From positions 11,842,001 to 11,906,000 of the forward strand of contig OZ316898.1 of NCBI GenBank assembly GCA_973895155.1: DNA of 64,000 nucleotides, read 5' to 3'. Numbering within the stretch: position 1 is the first letter of the stretch; each line of letters starts with the position of its first letter. This DNA is from Marsupella aquatica. Taxonomy: Eukaryota; Marchantiophyta. The notes beneath the pieces were generated by a model. It had not been told where the DNA came from and searched no databases. It saw only the letters and a list, made by a program, of their open reading frames with translations. Positions 12,931 to 26,533 of this stretch are shown here, in pieces. A program made the position numbers and the translations under genes.

Positions 12931-13839
12931 GTCCAGTGTCGGGGAAACGTCGAGCAGTCGAGCTGAAATCGGACTGATCTCTACTCAGCGATATGCCTTG
13001 CCACGATTAAATGATGCCCTCAACTGGCAAATTACACCTGAATTAAGCAATGCACCATACCGCCACACATACTGAGACTGGCTTGTAGGAGAACTCCAGA
13101 CTAACCGAAATCCCTCGGATCGAGTTGCTGTGCTACTCGACGCAGTCCAGGACTAAGGAACGAGTACTGGAATCTAGAGGGCAAACGTTGGGCTCGAAGC
13201 TACTCTTTTGATCTGATAACGATATGACGAGAGTTTCAGACCTTGCTACTGATTAGACGGGATGAGATTGACTTGTCACTTCAAAGACAGTCGTCGAGAA
13301 CAGACTCTAAGGCTGGATTTGGTTCGTCCAGACTCACTCTATCAGTCCGACGTTTCGCTCACTCACTACATATAGCGGCTGCGGCACCACAAAATTTGAC
13401 TGATGAACTCGCGCGCCGTCAGAAAGATCCGGAGTGCACTCACTCATCACTCATCGATCTGAAGAGATGGCAATGCTTGAATCTTAGGCCAAATCCGAAT
13501 ATATAGGGGGCGGTATGAAGCGGGAGTTTTCCTGTTTCCTCCGCTCATCACAAATCATCGCGCAGCAAAGCTCGCAGCACTCACCAGCACCAGCGCAACA
13601 GCAATTCAGCAGTCGGCAGCAGGTCTGCTGCGCTACGAAGAGTAGGGACCCACAAAACACACTGATCCGATGCCAAACGGTTACCGTACCTGCTGCACAG
13701 GAGTCTGACAAGGCGGCGGTCGCAAAACTTCAGGACATTTTCGCGTTTTCAGAGAGCCATACGGGAATTCATGTCTCATCATTCATATCATCACGTACTC
13801 TTTCGTCGTTGCCTCCCGTAGACGACTGTATACACCGGT
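12931..13839 (-). promoter_or_regulatory. Upstream region of the P450 gene
   Basis: This is the likely 5' UTR and promoter of the minus-strand P450. Open frames on the plus strand are antisense or chance. No single core element stands out. Confidence 0.35.
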
Positions 13840-13878
13840 CCCCTCCCCTCCCCTCCCCTCCCCTCCCCTCCCCTCCCC
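13840..13878. repeat. (CCCCT)n pentanucleotide microsatellite
   Basis: About eight uninterrupted CCCCT units. On the minus strand, the coding sense of the P450, this reads (GGGGA)n: runs of four guanines with one-base loops, a strong G-quadruplex-forming pattern about 0.9 kb upstream of the P450 start codon. Confidence 0.97.
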
Positions 13879-15279
13879 GTGTTCGTTTCCCAACGCAACT
13901 GTGTGAGTGACTGTGGGTGCCAATCGAGCAGCGATGTCGCAGAAGTGTGTCGCGAGTTGTGAATAGTGGGCTCTCTGGCCAACCGATGAGATGAGAGCGC
14001 CCCACTTCAGAATGAGTAAATCGATGTGTCTGTCTGCGGTTGGTTTGTTTGTTGGAAGGAGGGGGCATTCCCGTACCAGATTTACACTTTTAGGATGTGA
14101 AAAATTGTGAGGGCTGGAAGGGAGACATGATACCAATTTCCACATCTAGGGTGGCTTTATTAGAAGACTTTGGGACACTTGTGACGTTTTTTTCACCTAA
14201 GCAAAGTGGGGGGCCCCTGTACTTCTAAAGATAGACTCCACACCAAGATCACTTGAACGAAAGAGAATGTTTGGACCACCCGGACCACCTATGGAGGCGC
14301 GGTCTATAATTTGAGCTAAAACCAGTACTCCACATCAGTGTATACTTGGGCCCACTCCTTTTATGTAGGGGTGGTAAGAAAACATACTTAATGAGCCCCA
14401 GCCCCTAGTTGTGAAGCCAACTTCATATGTTTCCACTCAGTCTAAATTGAATCTCACAATGAATAAAAAGGAGTGGGCGCCGTACATATTGTAAAAAGTC
14501 ACCCTTAGTATATGAAATTGTGAATGGCAGTCCAAGCAGGTCTAGTGACCCTCTTAAGTTTTGTTATCTTTGTGTTCGTTTTGGTTGGAAGAGAAGGTGT
14601 GGGCCTCTCAAAATCAAGCAAGGGGACAAAAACATCCAAACACAAAGAATAGACAGGCGACTACTGCTTGGGGGCGAAGAAAACCCAACAAACAACACGG
14701 TTATTCATGCCAGGCTATCCTGATGAGCCACTTGAATGGCTCACGTTATCCACTTTCCAATTGTGCTTAATTCTGCTATGCAGGTTGCTACCCTGGGTCC
14801 CATTACCCCATAAGTTCTGGTGTTGTGTGAGATTATCCAATTTAGATCGCAGCCTACTCTTACTTTCACCAGAGTTCCTACCTGGATTCCCAAGACTACG
14901 TCTTAGGTCTTTGTTGTAACTCAAAAAACAAAACGTATTGAGAGAAGGTGAAGCCATGGTAACACACAAGAACATTTTATTAAACTTCTAATTCTGTTGG
15001 CCATATCGAGTCTCCACACGCTAAGCTCTCCCTCTCTCTAGATCAATTGGCTCCATACTAATCAGCCAAAGTTCCACTCACTAATGAAGTTTTTCTACTA
15101 AGTGAATGTTAGTGGCACATCTAATTAACCAAGCACTTGATTACAGTTAGGCTAATTGCCATTACATAGTACCTAGAGCTAGACCTAATAGTAACTGCCT
15201 AACACTGGCGGACACATCTGATCTTTTGACTGGTCCTTGGTTGTAAAATCCCTCACTCTTGTTGTTGGGCCATTCAACC
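13879..15279. other. Intergenic DNA, possible old element remains
   Basis: No supported gene. The stretch at about 14930-15140 is loosely similar to 18610-18840 (shared phrases around GAACA.TTTATT.AAC, GAGTCTCCA and TAAGCTCTC), which could be worn LTRs or another decayed repeat. The similarity is weak. Confidence 0.35.
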
Positions 15280-15433
15280 ATCTTAAGTTAACATTGACCC
15301 AACATTGAGGCATGAAAGTTCATTTCTTATTCCCCTTGTAGATTATTCCCCATGTTGTTGCAGACCCATCGCTATACCCCCTCAGTCCAAGAAGGGACCT
15401 TAAAAACATGACCATGAATAGTTGCGGGTAGCA
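15280..15433 (+). repeat. 154-base direct repeat, copy 1
   Basis: It begins ATCTTAAGTTAACATTGACC and ends GTTGCGGGTAGCA. The second copy at 15747-15900 has the same length and differs at only about a dozen positions. Confidence 0.92.
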
Positions 15434-15746
15434 CCCCAGGGTCCTCATTTCTTTTCTTCTGACCCATCACATGCGAAGAAGTTTACGGTTTTTTTAGTGG
15501 GTTCAATGAAATACTTTTAAATTTTTGTTGAAGAACATTAGGGTTATTTTAATCCAATTATGAGAATTAAAAGAATCATAGGGTTTTTAAAAATCATATT
15601 TTAAATATTCTTGGAATATTCCATTAAATTAGGGGTAAAAGAATTTCTTAAAAAAACTTCATTGACTTAAGTTTTAGGGTGTTTACCCAAAACTTTGTGC
15701 GTGATATGGGACCCCTTGGATTGAGGCCCCCGAGGGTAGCACTATC

Positions 15747-15900
15747 ATCTTAAGTTAACATTGACCCAACATTGAGGCATGAAAGTTCATTTCTTGTTCC
15801 CCTTTTAACTTAATCCCCATGTTGTTGCAGACCCATCGCTATACCCCCTCAGTCCAAGAAGGGACCTTAAAAAAATGATCATGAATGGTTGCGGGTAGCA
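15747..15900 (+). repeat. 154-base direct repeat, copy 2
   Basis: Partner of 15280-15433, with a 313-base unique spacer between them. It may be a segmental duplication or the ends of a small element; no terminal motif or target duplication was seen. Confidence 0.92.
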
Positions 15901-18900
15901 ATCATGAACTCTCAGTTGACCTGATCACTATGCTATGCGAAGCATCGCTAACAAAGTCAAGGTCCAAAAGTTATGGTCCCAATTAGATACAGGGTCACAA
16001 CCACAAATAGGTCCGGACCAAAACTGGTGTGGGGCTGGCCAGCCCCAAAGGCGTATATGAGGGGAGTGAAAAAAAAATTCACAAGCATTGTCAACAATGA
16101 TAAACAAAACTCTGTCGAGGCTAAAGGACAGAGTAGCACAAGAGCTCTGATAAATTCAAGCAAAGCATAGGGGAGGTTGCTTGGTTTTTGTCTTGAGGTG
16201 AGGTGCAACAGAGGTGCCATCCACAAACAATGGGCCTGTCCACAACTTGATAGCTGTAGGTGATCTCAAAGAACAGCGGATGCATTGTAGAGTGGACAAG
16301 GCTAGTTAGGGAGAAAGTTAGTTGCTGGACCCCAGGTCAGGGTCGGATGCTACACTTGATCCACCACTCAGTTCTCATGACCTAGAAGTACACTTTGTTA
16401 AAGCAAACATGGACTGTGGGAAAAGACCATTTCTTCGTGTCCAGTGTTGCTACATTACTTGTGATAGCAATAGCTCCCCAGTCACCCAAACACTTTTGTC
16501 CAGCATTCAAGTCAAATCTAAGACATTCAATCATTTTCGGTTGCAATATTGAGTCCCTATAATAGATGAAGATAGGAGACCAGCCTATTCCTATGTCTCA
16601 CCACCAGTCTCAATCCATGTTGGAGTCCCTCTGCCATTATTCAGTTGAATGTGCCCAATAGTCTATTAATATGGTCTTTCTCCAAAATCTTTCCTCTCCA
16701 GCCTTATGGTTGGTCGAGTATTCAGTACTGACAAACACAATTGTAGCTCAATACATCATCTTTATTGTTAGAACAATTGTGTAAAATTGAGATCAGTTAC
16801 AAGAGCTTGTGAATTGCAAATATTTTCAATTCCTCCTAGTAGGTAGCAAGGCACTTAGTCAAACTCTTAGTAGAATATTTTGCCAAAAACAGTCAAGTGA
16901 TCAATCCAACATCTAAAATGAGAACAGAATCTCGGGACCACAACAAAACCAACTAAATTAATAGTACCATATCATCAACTTTGACCCTCGCTTTGACCTT
17001 CCTCCTCTTTATGGGCAAGATATTTCCATCTTTTCTGGCATTTGCCTTGCTTGATTGTCCAATGACACCTTTAGCTTTAGTCTCTCTATTTCTTGTTGCA
17101 CAACCTGTAGGGAATTTAAAGAGGATCTAGCGCAGTGTGGGGCTTAACGTCGAGAGGCTTGAACATAAGTAAGCCCCCACCAAGCCTCACACTACGGTCA
17201 TGTTAGGCATACGTGCCTTCTATTTTGTGCCCTAGGCCCTACCTTATGTAATAAAGGAAAGGAACATATTAATGTGTTTTTAAATCCATTTTACCATAAT
17301 CTTTAAAGTTATTTTATAAATTAAGGGTTATCAGAAATGATATTTGTATTATAAATTTCACAAGTCTATTGCATATTTACATTTTTGCATGTTTTACCTA
17401 TATTAAGGTATCTAAAAATGTAAAAATTAATTATGATTTCTCATTTTATAAACATATATATTTGGGGGTTTTATCTCTAAAGCATCTACAGCTGTAGGGT
17501 CAAATGCACTTGTAACATCTAAAAGAATATATAGGGGTTGATTTTAGAGGGATGGCTTCCAACCGGTGGCCCCTATCCAGTGTTTTTTTTAGTGGCAAAA
17601 ATTTGCTAGATTCCACCTCCCCAATTATCCTTGGCCACTTTTGGCAAAAATTTGCTACTATTTTGCTGGCTCATTAGCCAGTGTTTCACCTAATCCCAGG
17701 ACTCATTAGCCAAAATCTAACTGTCAGTCTTAAATCTAGGGAGATCTGATGGTCAGGAAAATAATTGAATAGGGAATCTCAGCATCTTGTCCCTCACACA
17801 CTTTACATTGGCCACTCTGGCTAAAAAGTGAAATCCTTAAAAATAGGCTGCCCCTATCCCTAAATAAATTGCAGCCAGCCTCCATTTCACAATCTCTTCC
17901 ATTTCACAATCTCTGACCTCTACTTTTGGTAGAAATGGCAGCCACGAGAGAGATCTCTAGTCATATCTACATCAAAGATTCCACCAGATGTCAAAAGATC
18001 ATGGATATGATTGAGATCTTGTACCTAGGTATGACAACATATCATTATGGAAAGATAGAGGTCAAAGAAAGGGGTGTTGATGACTGAATTCAATATGAGG
18101 GCTTTCCTAATTGTTAGGTGTCCAGGTGATGGGCTACATTGTGAGTTTAGAGGTTATTGACCCCTAAGCCACTGGAGATGCTCTTAGTGGAGCCCAGGGA
18201 TTTTGTAGCCAGTCAACTTCAGGAGATGAGTTTCTCCCAGGTTCTCCAAGCACATGTTAAAGATCATCATTGACATATTTACCTCTCTTCACTTCTAGTC
18301 GGAATGCTCTTTCTGAGGGAATTGACAAATGTCTAAGTCTTACTCATTGTGACACCTTCAACACCCTGTAATTTACTTTGTGAAAACATGGATTATGCTC
18401 AATTCTTTGAAAACTCCACAGCTTGAAAGTGCATGTGCACAATAGCATATACTTGTGTACTATGTTCTTGATGGCCCACAATGGTTAAAACAAGGGGTCA
18501 CTTTACCCAGAACTCAAATCAACATTCCAACAAACCAATTTTAGTTCTATTTCTATCACATATGTGTTGTGCAAAATGCCCATTACTCATAAGATATCAT
18601 GTACATTGCAACATCCAAGAACACACAAAGAGTAGACCTAGGAGATAAGTGGTTCACCTCACGTCTACGGGAACACATAATCAAGCTTTATTGAACTCTA
18701 AGCCCGTCAGTCATACGAAGTCTCCATGGAGTAAGCTCTCTCTATCTCTCGAGTGTCTTTGTAAGAAACTAGGTTTCCCTCACTAGCTAAGTCCTAGTGA
18801 TGAATATACTAGTAGCACATCTAACCTTGAACCACCACAGGCCATATATAAGGCGAAAGTGTCCAAGATCGTCTACTTTTTCCACGTCCCTCTCAGTTTC

Positions 18901-21900
18901 TTCTCTATTGTGCCAATTTGCTCGACAATGTGAGGAAAAAGCTTCCAATGGTAGTTGCAGGTTACCAGTAGGTTTTGAGGGGCAGCAAACACCTGACTAT
19001 GGTTAGATTAATCATGGTTGTAAGTTAACTCTAGATCTCAAAGTTGACACATAAAAATATGAAAACATTATTACTGGAGCACTCAATACACAGTCATGGG
19101 AAAGTACAGCTCGGATGGACCACTTTCATAAACCTTGTAACGTGGATGGACCAGATAACTGTTGACCATAAAAGAATCTTCTACAAAGAAAATTGCTTAT
19201 CTCACTACAAAATAGGTTGTTACGAAAGTCCATTTGGGTTGAGTTGGTCCATCCTGGCATTTTATTAAACATTTAAGTCCATGGGGGCTTCAGTCTCCAC
19301 GTTTATGGACATCTCTAACCAACATTTTTATTTCTGATTTGGGCCTTTCGACTTCGGACCCTGTCTCCTGGTTGGGCTCCTTTTGTTTGATTTATACTAT
19401 ATTCAGTATTTTGTCTGTTTGGGGTGTTTTTGCTTTACTTTTGAGAGTAAAGCTACCCAGGTCCTTGGGGGTTGCTGAGTTCACTGACATGGTCCATCGG
19501 AGCCTCTTCTACCTCGGTCCGAGATATCTGTGGGGGGAATCTGACCGTAGATATTTTCGGTTCTTCATGATGATGATGGCCTGGATTCAATGGACGCTCG
19601 GGGTGGAATCGCCGGAAAAGTGTCGGCATGTTCGCAGCCGCCGGTTACCAGTGCACTATTCATAGGGAACAGCCCGTTCCGTTCCCGCCGTTTCTGGAGT
19701 GAAACTCGGTACGGCTTCGGTCCGACCGGCCCCCAAACGAGAAAAGAAAACTATTTTCGGTCATGCCAGAACCGTACGTACGGTGTCTACTCTCTGCTAT
19801 ACGGGAGCACAGTAGGCCCGCTTAAATTTTAATATATTTTTATGATCGCCCTTTTTCGCCAGGGTGGCTGATCTGAGCTTATGTGTGTGAGAGAGAAGGT
19901 GCTACGAATCTTCAGATAATCTACAGAAGATTCAAGGGTAACATGAGATCCGAGTTCATTGGGTTTCTGACTAAGAGTCAAACTGCCAAACTGGGCTTAT
20001 TGAAGACAAAAACATTTATCTAATTTAGGCCAATAGAGACGAAGATTTTCAGGTGAGATGGAGCCAATACAAAATTGCTGGTCTTAGATTACAGTCTCCT
20101 CGCTCTCCTCGTCCTGAGTGCCTACACTGTGAGTGCAAACTTAACTATTTACAACGCATGCGGTTCTTCCTTTTCGTCCACTCCCAGTTTGCACTTTTTT
20201 AAAGTGCAATAGGGCTCCACTAATAAGCAACGAACATGTGAGTGGAAAGCTGTCTATAAGGGTCTATGTCCACTTATGGGTAAGAGTTAAAAAATTGTGT
20301 GGAACTCTTATGAAAAGTGCATATAATTTTTGTGTAAAATTTAATGTTGCAGTTAGGAGATACTTGACAGGCAGTTACATATTTAATAACATCTTGGTAA
20401 CAATACATTGTGGGCCACAGCACCCAAAAAATAAGGGCCTTAATACCCTAAAAACAGGGCCTGAAGACCTTAACGGTCTAAGAGATTTCTTTGTTACTAA
20501 AAGTGGAGGAGAAGTTCAGAATTCCTCTATCCAAATTGGACTGTGGACTAGTTTGCGTAAAGCATCAAAGACTGCAATAAGAAAAATGATGAAGGGCATT
20601 AAGGATGTATGGTCAAGGGGATTCACACTGGACTGCTTATGGAAGACACTATAGTATTACTTCTACATGAGATGACAACCTCTCTAATGTGACACATGGA
20701 ACAAATGGAAAAAGACTGATTTGCCAAACCAGTTATGTTACTCATCTAGAAATATATAAATGCAAGTCTCAACATCTGCATTCACATAGTGCAAACTACA
20801 TTTAAGTGCGTCTGTTCGGGAGTGTGCACTTATGAAGAGCTCACTGTACAGTCACGAACGCATATTTGCATGGTTCATGAATGGATGATGGTCATGATTA
20901 GGTCGTCGAAGCATTCGACCATCGTATGATGAAATGACAATCATGATGAGGATACTCATGATACACTCATGGACGGAAGAGTCTTGTAATGATGAATTTC
21001 CCGTATACAGGTACGGAGCCTTCCGGGCGGTACGCAATGACACTGTCAGGCTGGCAGTCATTTCGACGCGATTAATTTGCAGAGAATAATATGATTTCAG
21101 TAAATACTAAAAAACTAATAAGATGAGAAAAGACAAAATACTGAACGAGTGTAGTTGTTAACGTGTCATAATTAATTTAATGTTTCCACGTAAATGGTGT
21201 GATAGTCTCTGTATAGGTCAGTGATGTTCCTGCTGAGTTTCTGGCTTGATATTTTATTTCGATTAATTCAACAGCTCCCGAAAGGGAGTCACAATTTCCT
21301 GATGACTGTAAAAAATTGGTTTGTACAGTGGCAATCAATGGCAAAAGTAGACCCCTTCCCGATTTAGTTCCTTCCATCGAGCGGGAGAATGATGACGACA
21401 CCAGTTCCTTGTTGGGGCTGTCCCCACCTGAAGTGCGGTAATTATGACTAATCCAGGCGAAAAAAGCAAATGATTATTAATTAATCAAGTTGCAATCAAG
21501 ACTCGTTATCTTTCCGAGTCGTCAGGGCGGGCTCACCGGCTCAGCCAGTCGTTTATTTTCTACGCCGCCTCCTGCCGACACTTGACAGCAGAGAGAAGAG
21601 GTTTTGGAGGTCACTATGAACTATGGAGTATGGACGGTTTTACTTTTTCCTAACCGCAGCTGGCGCTTTTGCTCAAACCACCATCGTTTATTCGTATCTC
21701 ATGTTGTAAAGTTACCTACTGCAATTTTGTACCCAAAACCTATGACAAACTAATGAAGCTGACAGTTTATTTTCCAAAAGTGAAAAGTGCCTTTGAGGGT
21801 GCCTTTAAAACGTTGGGAGCACTTTCGTCGGTTTCTTTTGTCTCCAACGTGTGATCAGAGCCACCCATTGAGAACAAGTTGTTGCTGTGCGATTTAGAGG

Positions 21901-22134
21901 AGCGTTGGGGTCCATTTACTTCAAACCTTACTTCTACGAGCAAGCGTGCAAAAGTAATGTAGCTCGCAACAACTCAGCCTTGGTTTTGAGTTTTTTGGAG
22001 TCCTACAACTTACTACCACAAGTTTTGTCCTTTTGCAATGTGATAAGAAAGTGCTCGTTACACATATGACATTACTATTTGACACAGTTTTTTTGTTTTC
22101 TTTTATTTATTTATTTTAATTTTTAATTTTATTT
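15901..22134. other. Gene-poor repeat-like DNA
   Basis: I found no exon that could be tied to a known family. The longest frames (19339-19665 and 20238-20654, plus) have ordinary composition, no domain and no plausible splice partners. The stretch at 17590-17830 repeats TTTGGC(A)AAAATTTGCTA and CATTAGCCA phrases locally. Confidence 0.45.
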
Positions 22135-22152
22135 GGGGGGGGGGGGGGGGGG
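22135..22152. repeat. Run of 18 guanines
   Basis: An uninterrupted G18 follows an AT-rich TTTTATTT tract. Exact length is prone to sequencing error. Confidence 0.9.
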
Positions 22153-25100
22153 TTACTTCAACATCTGCCAAATTTTGACCTATTTTTATATTGTGTGTGG
22201 ATGTGCCTTGGAACATCCATGGGAATGGATACAGGTATGTGCTTGATGTGACCCCTGGCAGAACTTGTTTTCATGATGGTCCACCATGTGAAAGTATTGT
22301 TACCAACTAGGACCCCTACTTGATGTGACCCCTGGGCCCTGGCAGAACTTGTTTCCAGCCACAACTGCATGGTCAGAAACCAACCTTGGACAGTTGAATG
22401 ACACAATTGAGGAGAACCAAGGAATAGAGGTAGTTGTAGCCCAAAGTGCAATGTCACTTAAGTGGAGACAATATGGTTAATGTCTTCCAATTTGAAGTTT
22501 TACTGTATTGCAATTTTCATTAAATTTACTTTCATGCAAGCTACCCACAGTCTTTTCACAATGTTTCTGACATTTTTCTTGGTGCCAATGTCCGCGCGTG
22601 TGTAACAAAAGGGAGTTTGCATCCAACAACATGACTAATGTCATACAATTTGGATAGGTGCAATCATTGCTGGTGATGTAGGTCAACGGATAGAGTATCC
22701 TAGACCCGCATGGCCTTGCCATAAGCTGAAGCTAAGGTCGTCACCTGTTGTCCTAGACAAACCCCTCTATCGGGTGTTTCCCAAGCTTCCCCATTTTGTG
22801 TCTATCACTAGCTTATAGTCCTACCTCCAGGACATGCCCTTGGCCCAAATAGTTTGTTTGTCTCAAAGCTTGTCCCAACTATCAACACCTTGCAATGGGG
22901 CTTAACTCTCCACTTCAACTAGCTTCACCACTTATGCCTTTTCTTACTATTGTCCGGGTTCCTAGGACGGGCAAATAGCAAGACATGAGGTCTTTTTTTT
23001 CCCTAACTCCCTTCTTTCTCATTAACACACCCAACTAGGTAGCTTTATTTACACCATTGGAAAGATAACCTCAAAGGGTCGCTGTCACTCCCCTGCCTCC
23101 TCGCTGGGAAACACTCACACACCCTCACTCCCAATCTCAACACGGCAAGTGCTCACCCACAAGTTGTCCCCACATACTCCCAATATGGTTGTCACCCAAG
23201 AGTATCCTCTACTTCCTTCACCAAGGGCTTCAGGACCGCCACTTCCTATCACAACAAGACAAGTGTCTGGTTCTTCCCTCATCCACAAGCTTCAAGCTTC
23301 ACCCCTTTGGTGTTGAGTCACACCTAAGTCTGCATACATGCTCATTGGTTTCACATTTTCACTAGATAGTTGCTTCAGGACTAAGGCTTATGCATGAGCC
23401 TTTACTACATGGAATATACAAGTTCTGATCACAACACCTCCCGACCCTCTCCTTGTTGCCTACCTAGTGGACTAGTTCTCTATCTACCCTCTTAGTGCCT
23501 TAAGCCAATGTTGCTGCCCTCCAAGTGAAAGCCCCAACCCCCAAGCTCTCAACCTACAAGAGAGTGTATAAGAGGAGGTAGCCCCCGCTACTCCCCTTTA
23601 TTCACCACCCCAGGGCTCCAAACCAAACCAAACCAAGCCTAGAATGCTAACTCGGGTTAGTGGTCACATGGAACTTAATCCAAGTGTAACTACCTTCCCA
23701 CTAAACCTTAACCCGGGTTATATTTCTACTTTTACCGCAGGTCAACTTAACTAATACCAACACTCTAGTTTCACACAGAACACAAATAGCGGCAACCTCT
23801 CGATGACACGAGTAACCAGGGTATCCCATTGGTAACACTTGCAACCACCTTAGTTACAAACTATCCATAAAACAACATTTCTCATGGAAAACACTCTAAG
23901 TTTGGCCTACAACTAAGTGTCGGTATGCCGCTGTTTGCGGGTTACCGCTCAGTCTCGGGTTTTGTCATTGAAACTTGGGTTACCACAGAAGTACAGGTCA
24001 TTCTTCCCTCAGTTGCAGACTTACCCAAAGAATGCTCCCGCTTGAGTTTGTTCCTGGTAGATTGTGTTGAGTATTGCTCTTAGTCTTGTGACTCTAGAGC
24101 TAACCACAGTTAGGCTTACTCTGGTTAGAACTTAGCTGAGGTTAGCAGTGATGCATGTTGTATATAACCAGGGTTGATGCTAGCCCCTGTTGGAGTCAAG
24201 AGAGAAGTAAAGGTCTCTTGCTTTCCCGTGGACGTAGCCTCAGTCATGAGGTGAACCACATACTTGCTGTGTCGACTACTTTGTATGGTGTTCACATGTG
24301 CATGGTGTCTCGGGATAGGGATTATCCCCAACAGATTGTTGGCATTAGCATTTAGTCTACAACTGCTTGTAAGTGAATCGCTTATCTACCTAACAATAGC
24401 ACTATCACCTACTAGCATCCACCAAGTGGCAAGCTTCATAAATAGCCAGGCATTTTATTTCCAAGACCACTTTTAAGGCCTACACAAAAACTCCTTAACA
24501 CATTCCATTTGAATTAAAAATTGGTCTCCCATGCTTTCATGAAGTTAGGCACCCTTGTTGGGTCCTCCCTTACTCGCCCTGGCCCCTCACCCATCCTCAA
24601 ACTGGCCTCATAAATCAGCAAAGTAGGCCATTTGTTGTCTTCTCTATTGTAAGTGTTTAGATTAGTCAACTTAACCTACTTCTCCTTAACCTAACCAAGG
24701 TCTATCTAACCTCTTTTAGCACTCACTATTCAGTTGTTTTGACCTTCTACTTTCTACTATGCATCATTCATCACTCTATACCTACTTTTACTCCTAATTG
24801 TGGTTACTTCTAACTATGGTTACTCTATTTTTCTCTAGTTCCTATTTATCACCTAAATCGGCATCTGACACCAACCATTGGGAATAGTCCAATCTTGAAT
24901 CTCCTAATTGTTTTTATTGGCCTAACTCAATTGCAATCTTGAGAGACAAAGTTGGGACCTCAAAACCCAGGCCTACGCTGCAATGACTCCCCAATTTAAG
25001 CTCCCATGAGAATTGAACATGGATTGGCTGTTGTTTCAAGAGGTTTGGCAAGTGAGTGAGATAGCTTGGACAACAAATCATGAAGACCAAAGTCATCTCA

Positions 25101-26533
25101 AAGACCTAGATGATATCATGAGGACGTAATTTTCCTTGAGAGCTTTCTAGCGCACCCAAGAAGTCCCCCAACAGACTTCGTGTTGCGGAGCTCAATCATC
25201 ATTTCCGTTTGATATCTCCTCTTTGAAGCACGATCGCTTCGCTTCTCACCTTGGACTCATCCCTGCCCCACTGAGAGACACCACTCCTCTCATATGTACT
25301 TCTGGTCACTTGCCACCCCCAGGCAACTTTGGTCCCCTATTTTTGCGTCCCCTCCAAGAGTCCAACGAAGTTGACTGGGCAGGCAACAAACTTGCTTTAC
25401 TCATAACTTCCTTGTTAGGCATTTGTAGAAAAAGTGTCATAGCCCATTGTGACTTGGCCTATGACAAGCTTGACATGCTTGGACCCTTAGGACTTATGTT
25501 CTGTCAGGTGTCTTGGGTTGCCCTGCCGATAGCTCATGCAATTAGCGCCCATTTTGCAAGACCCAAACTTATTGCACTTAGGCCCAAGAGGAGCTTTCAC
25601 TTGAGCTCTCAGAACTCAGAGTTTGGGGTCTGGAGCAGTCTGCCTTGAGTCCAACCCTTCTCATGGCCCAGACAACTCTGGTTGAGTTTGAGTCCCTTGT
25701 GCACTTACTATCCTAGCTCAGCGCATTGCTTGGCTTTAACTAGTGTAACTCTCCCTTTCTCTCAAGTCTCCCCATACTTAGTCCTTTTTGGATAACCATC
25801 CCAGCACCTAGACCATAAATGAGCTTGGAACCGAAGTTATCAGCCCGGGGATAAGTGTTAGAGTAGTTGGGTCCCCATCAAGCATATACGTCAAATCAAA
25901 ATAGGTATTAAAGTTGAACAATTGTTGCAGTGGACCATAGGTATGCGCTTCACACCTACATTTGCACTCTTCCTCACTTTTGAGTATTTTTATTCATCAT
26001 CCTTACAAATTGGAACTGATTGGAAGCCCGATTGGAAGTAGTTTGCTTGGCAACCGTGTGTAGCATGGGATTTTCATATTGCCCAAGGTTTTAATGTTGC
26101 ATGAAGAAACCACAATCATGTGTGCAGAACCAGACTCATACTAACATTGATTGCTGTTGCTAGGCATGGATACGAAGCCCAAATTTCATGAGAAAGTGAT
26201 GGTTCTCAGTGTTTTGGTTGGCTATCTGATAAAAAAATTACATATCAGAGTGATCCATGCTCAAAATCTAAAATCTGAGAGAAAGCCACTAATCCTAGTG
26301 CACTTGCTTGGTTGTTGGAGTGGAAACTTGCACTCTTTCCTTTGTGTACAGTATAGTTGACCCGTCATAGAGCAAAAATCATTTTTTTGGCCTGTAGCAT
26401 AATAAAAGAATATCCATTATATCTCAATGAAATGAAATGAATTAAAAGTGACGATAGAACTCTGAAATAGATTGAATGTGGAAAAGTACGTGACAAAGTC
26501 TATTTATTAGATGACAATACAAGTCCTTGGGAA
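22153..26533. other. Gene-poor DNA, no gene seen
   Basis: A phrase around TTGATGTGACCCCTGG is duplicated at about 22238 and 22319. The frame at 25223-25648 (141 residues) has no recognisable domain. The rest is CT-rich low-information DNA, probably decayed transposon sequence. Confidence 0.45.

Noticed and set aside
19339-19665. 108-residue frame with hydrophobic start
   Set aside because: Composition is compatible with chance in T-rich DNA; no family resemblance.
20238-20654. 138-residue frame
   Set aside because: No motif recognised and no flanking exon; not enough to call a gene.
22135-22152. G18 run as a functional quadruplex
   Set aside because: A homopolymer in AT-rich gene-poor DNA, most likely slippage or sequencing noise.
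25223-25648. 141-residue frame
   Set aside because: No recognisable domain, no conserved motif and no splice partners in gene-poor DNA.
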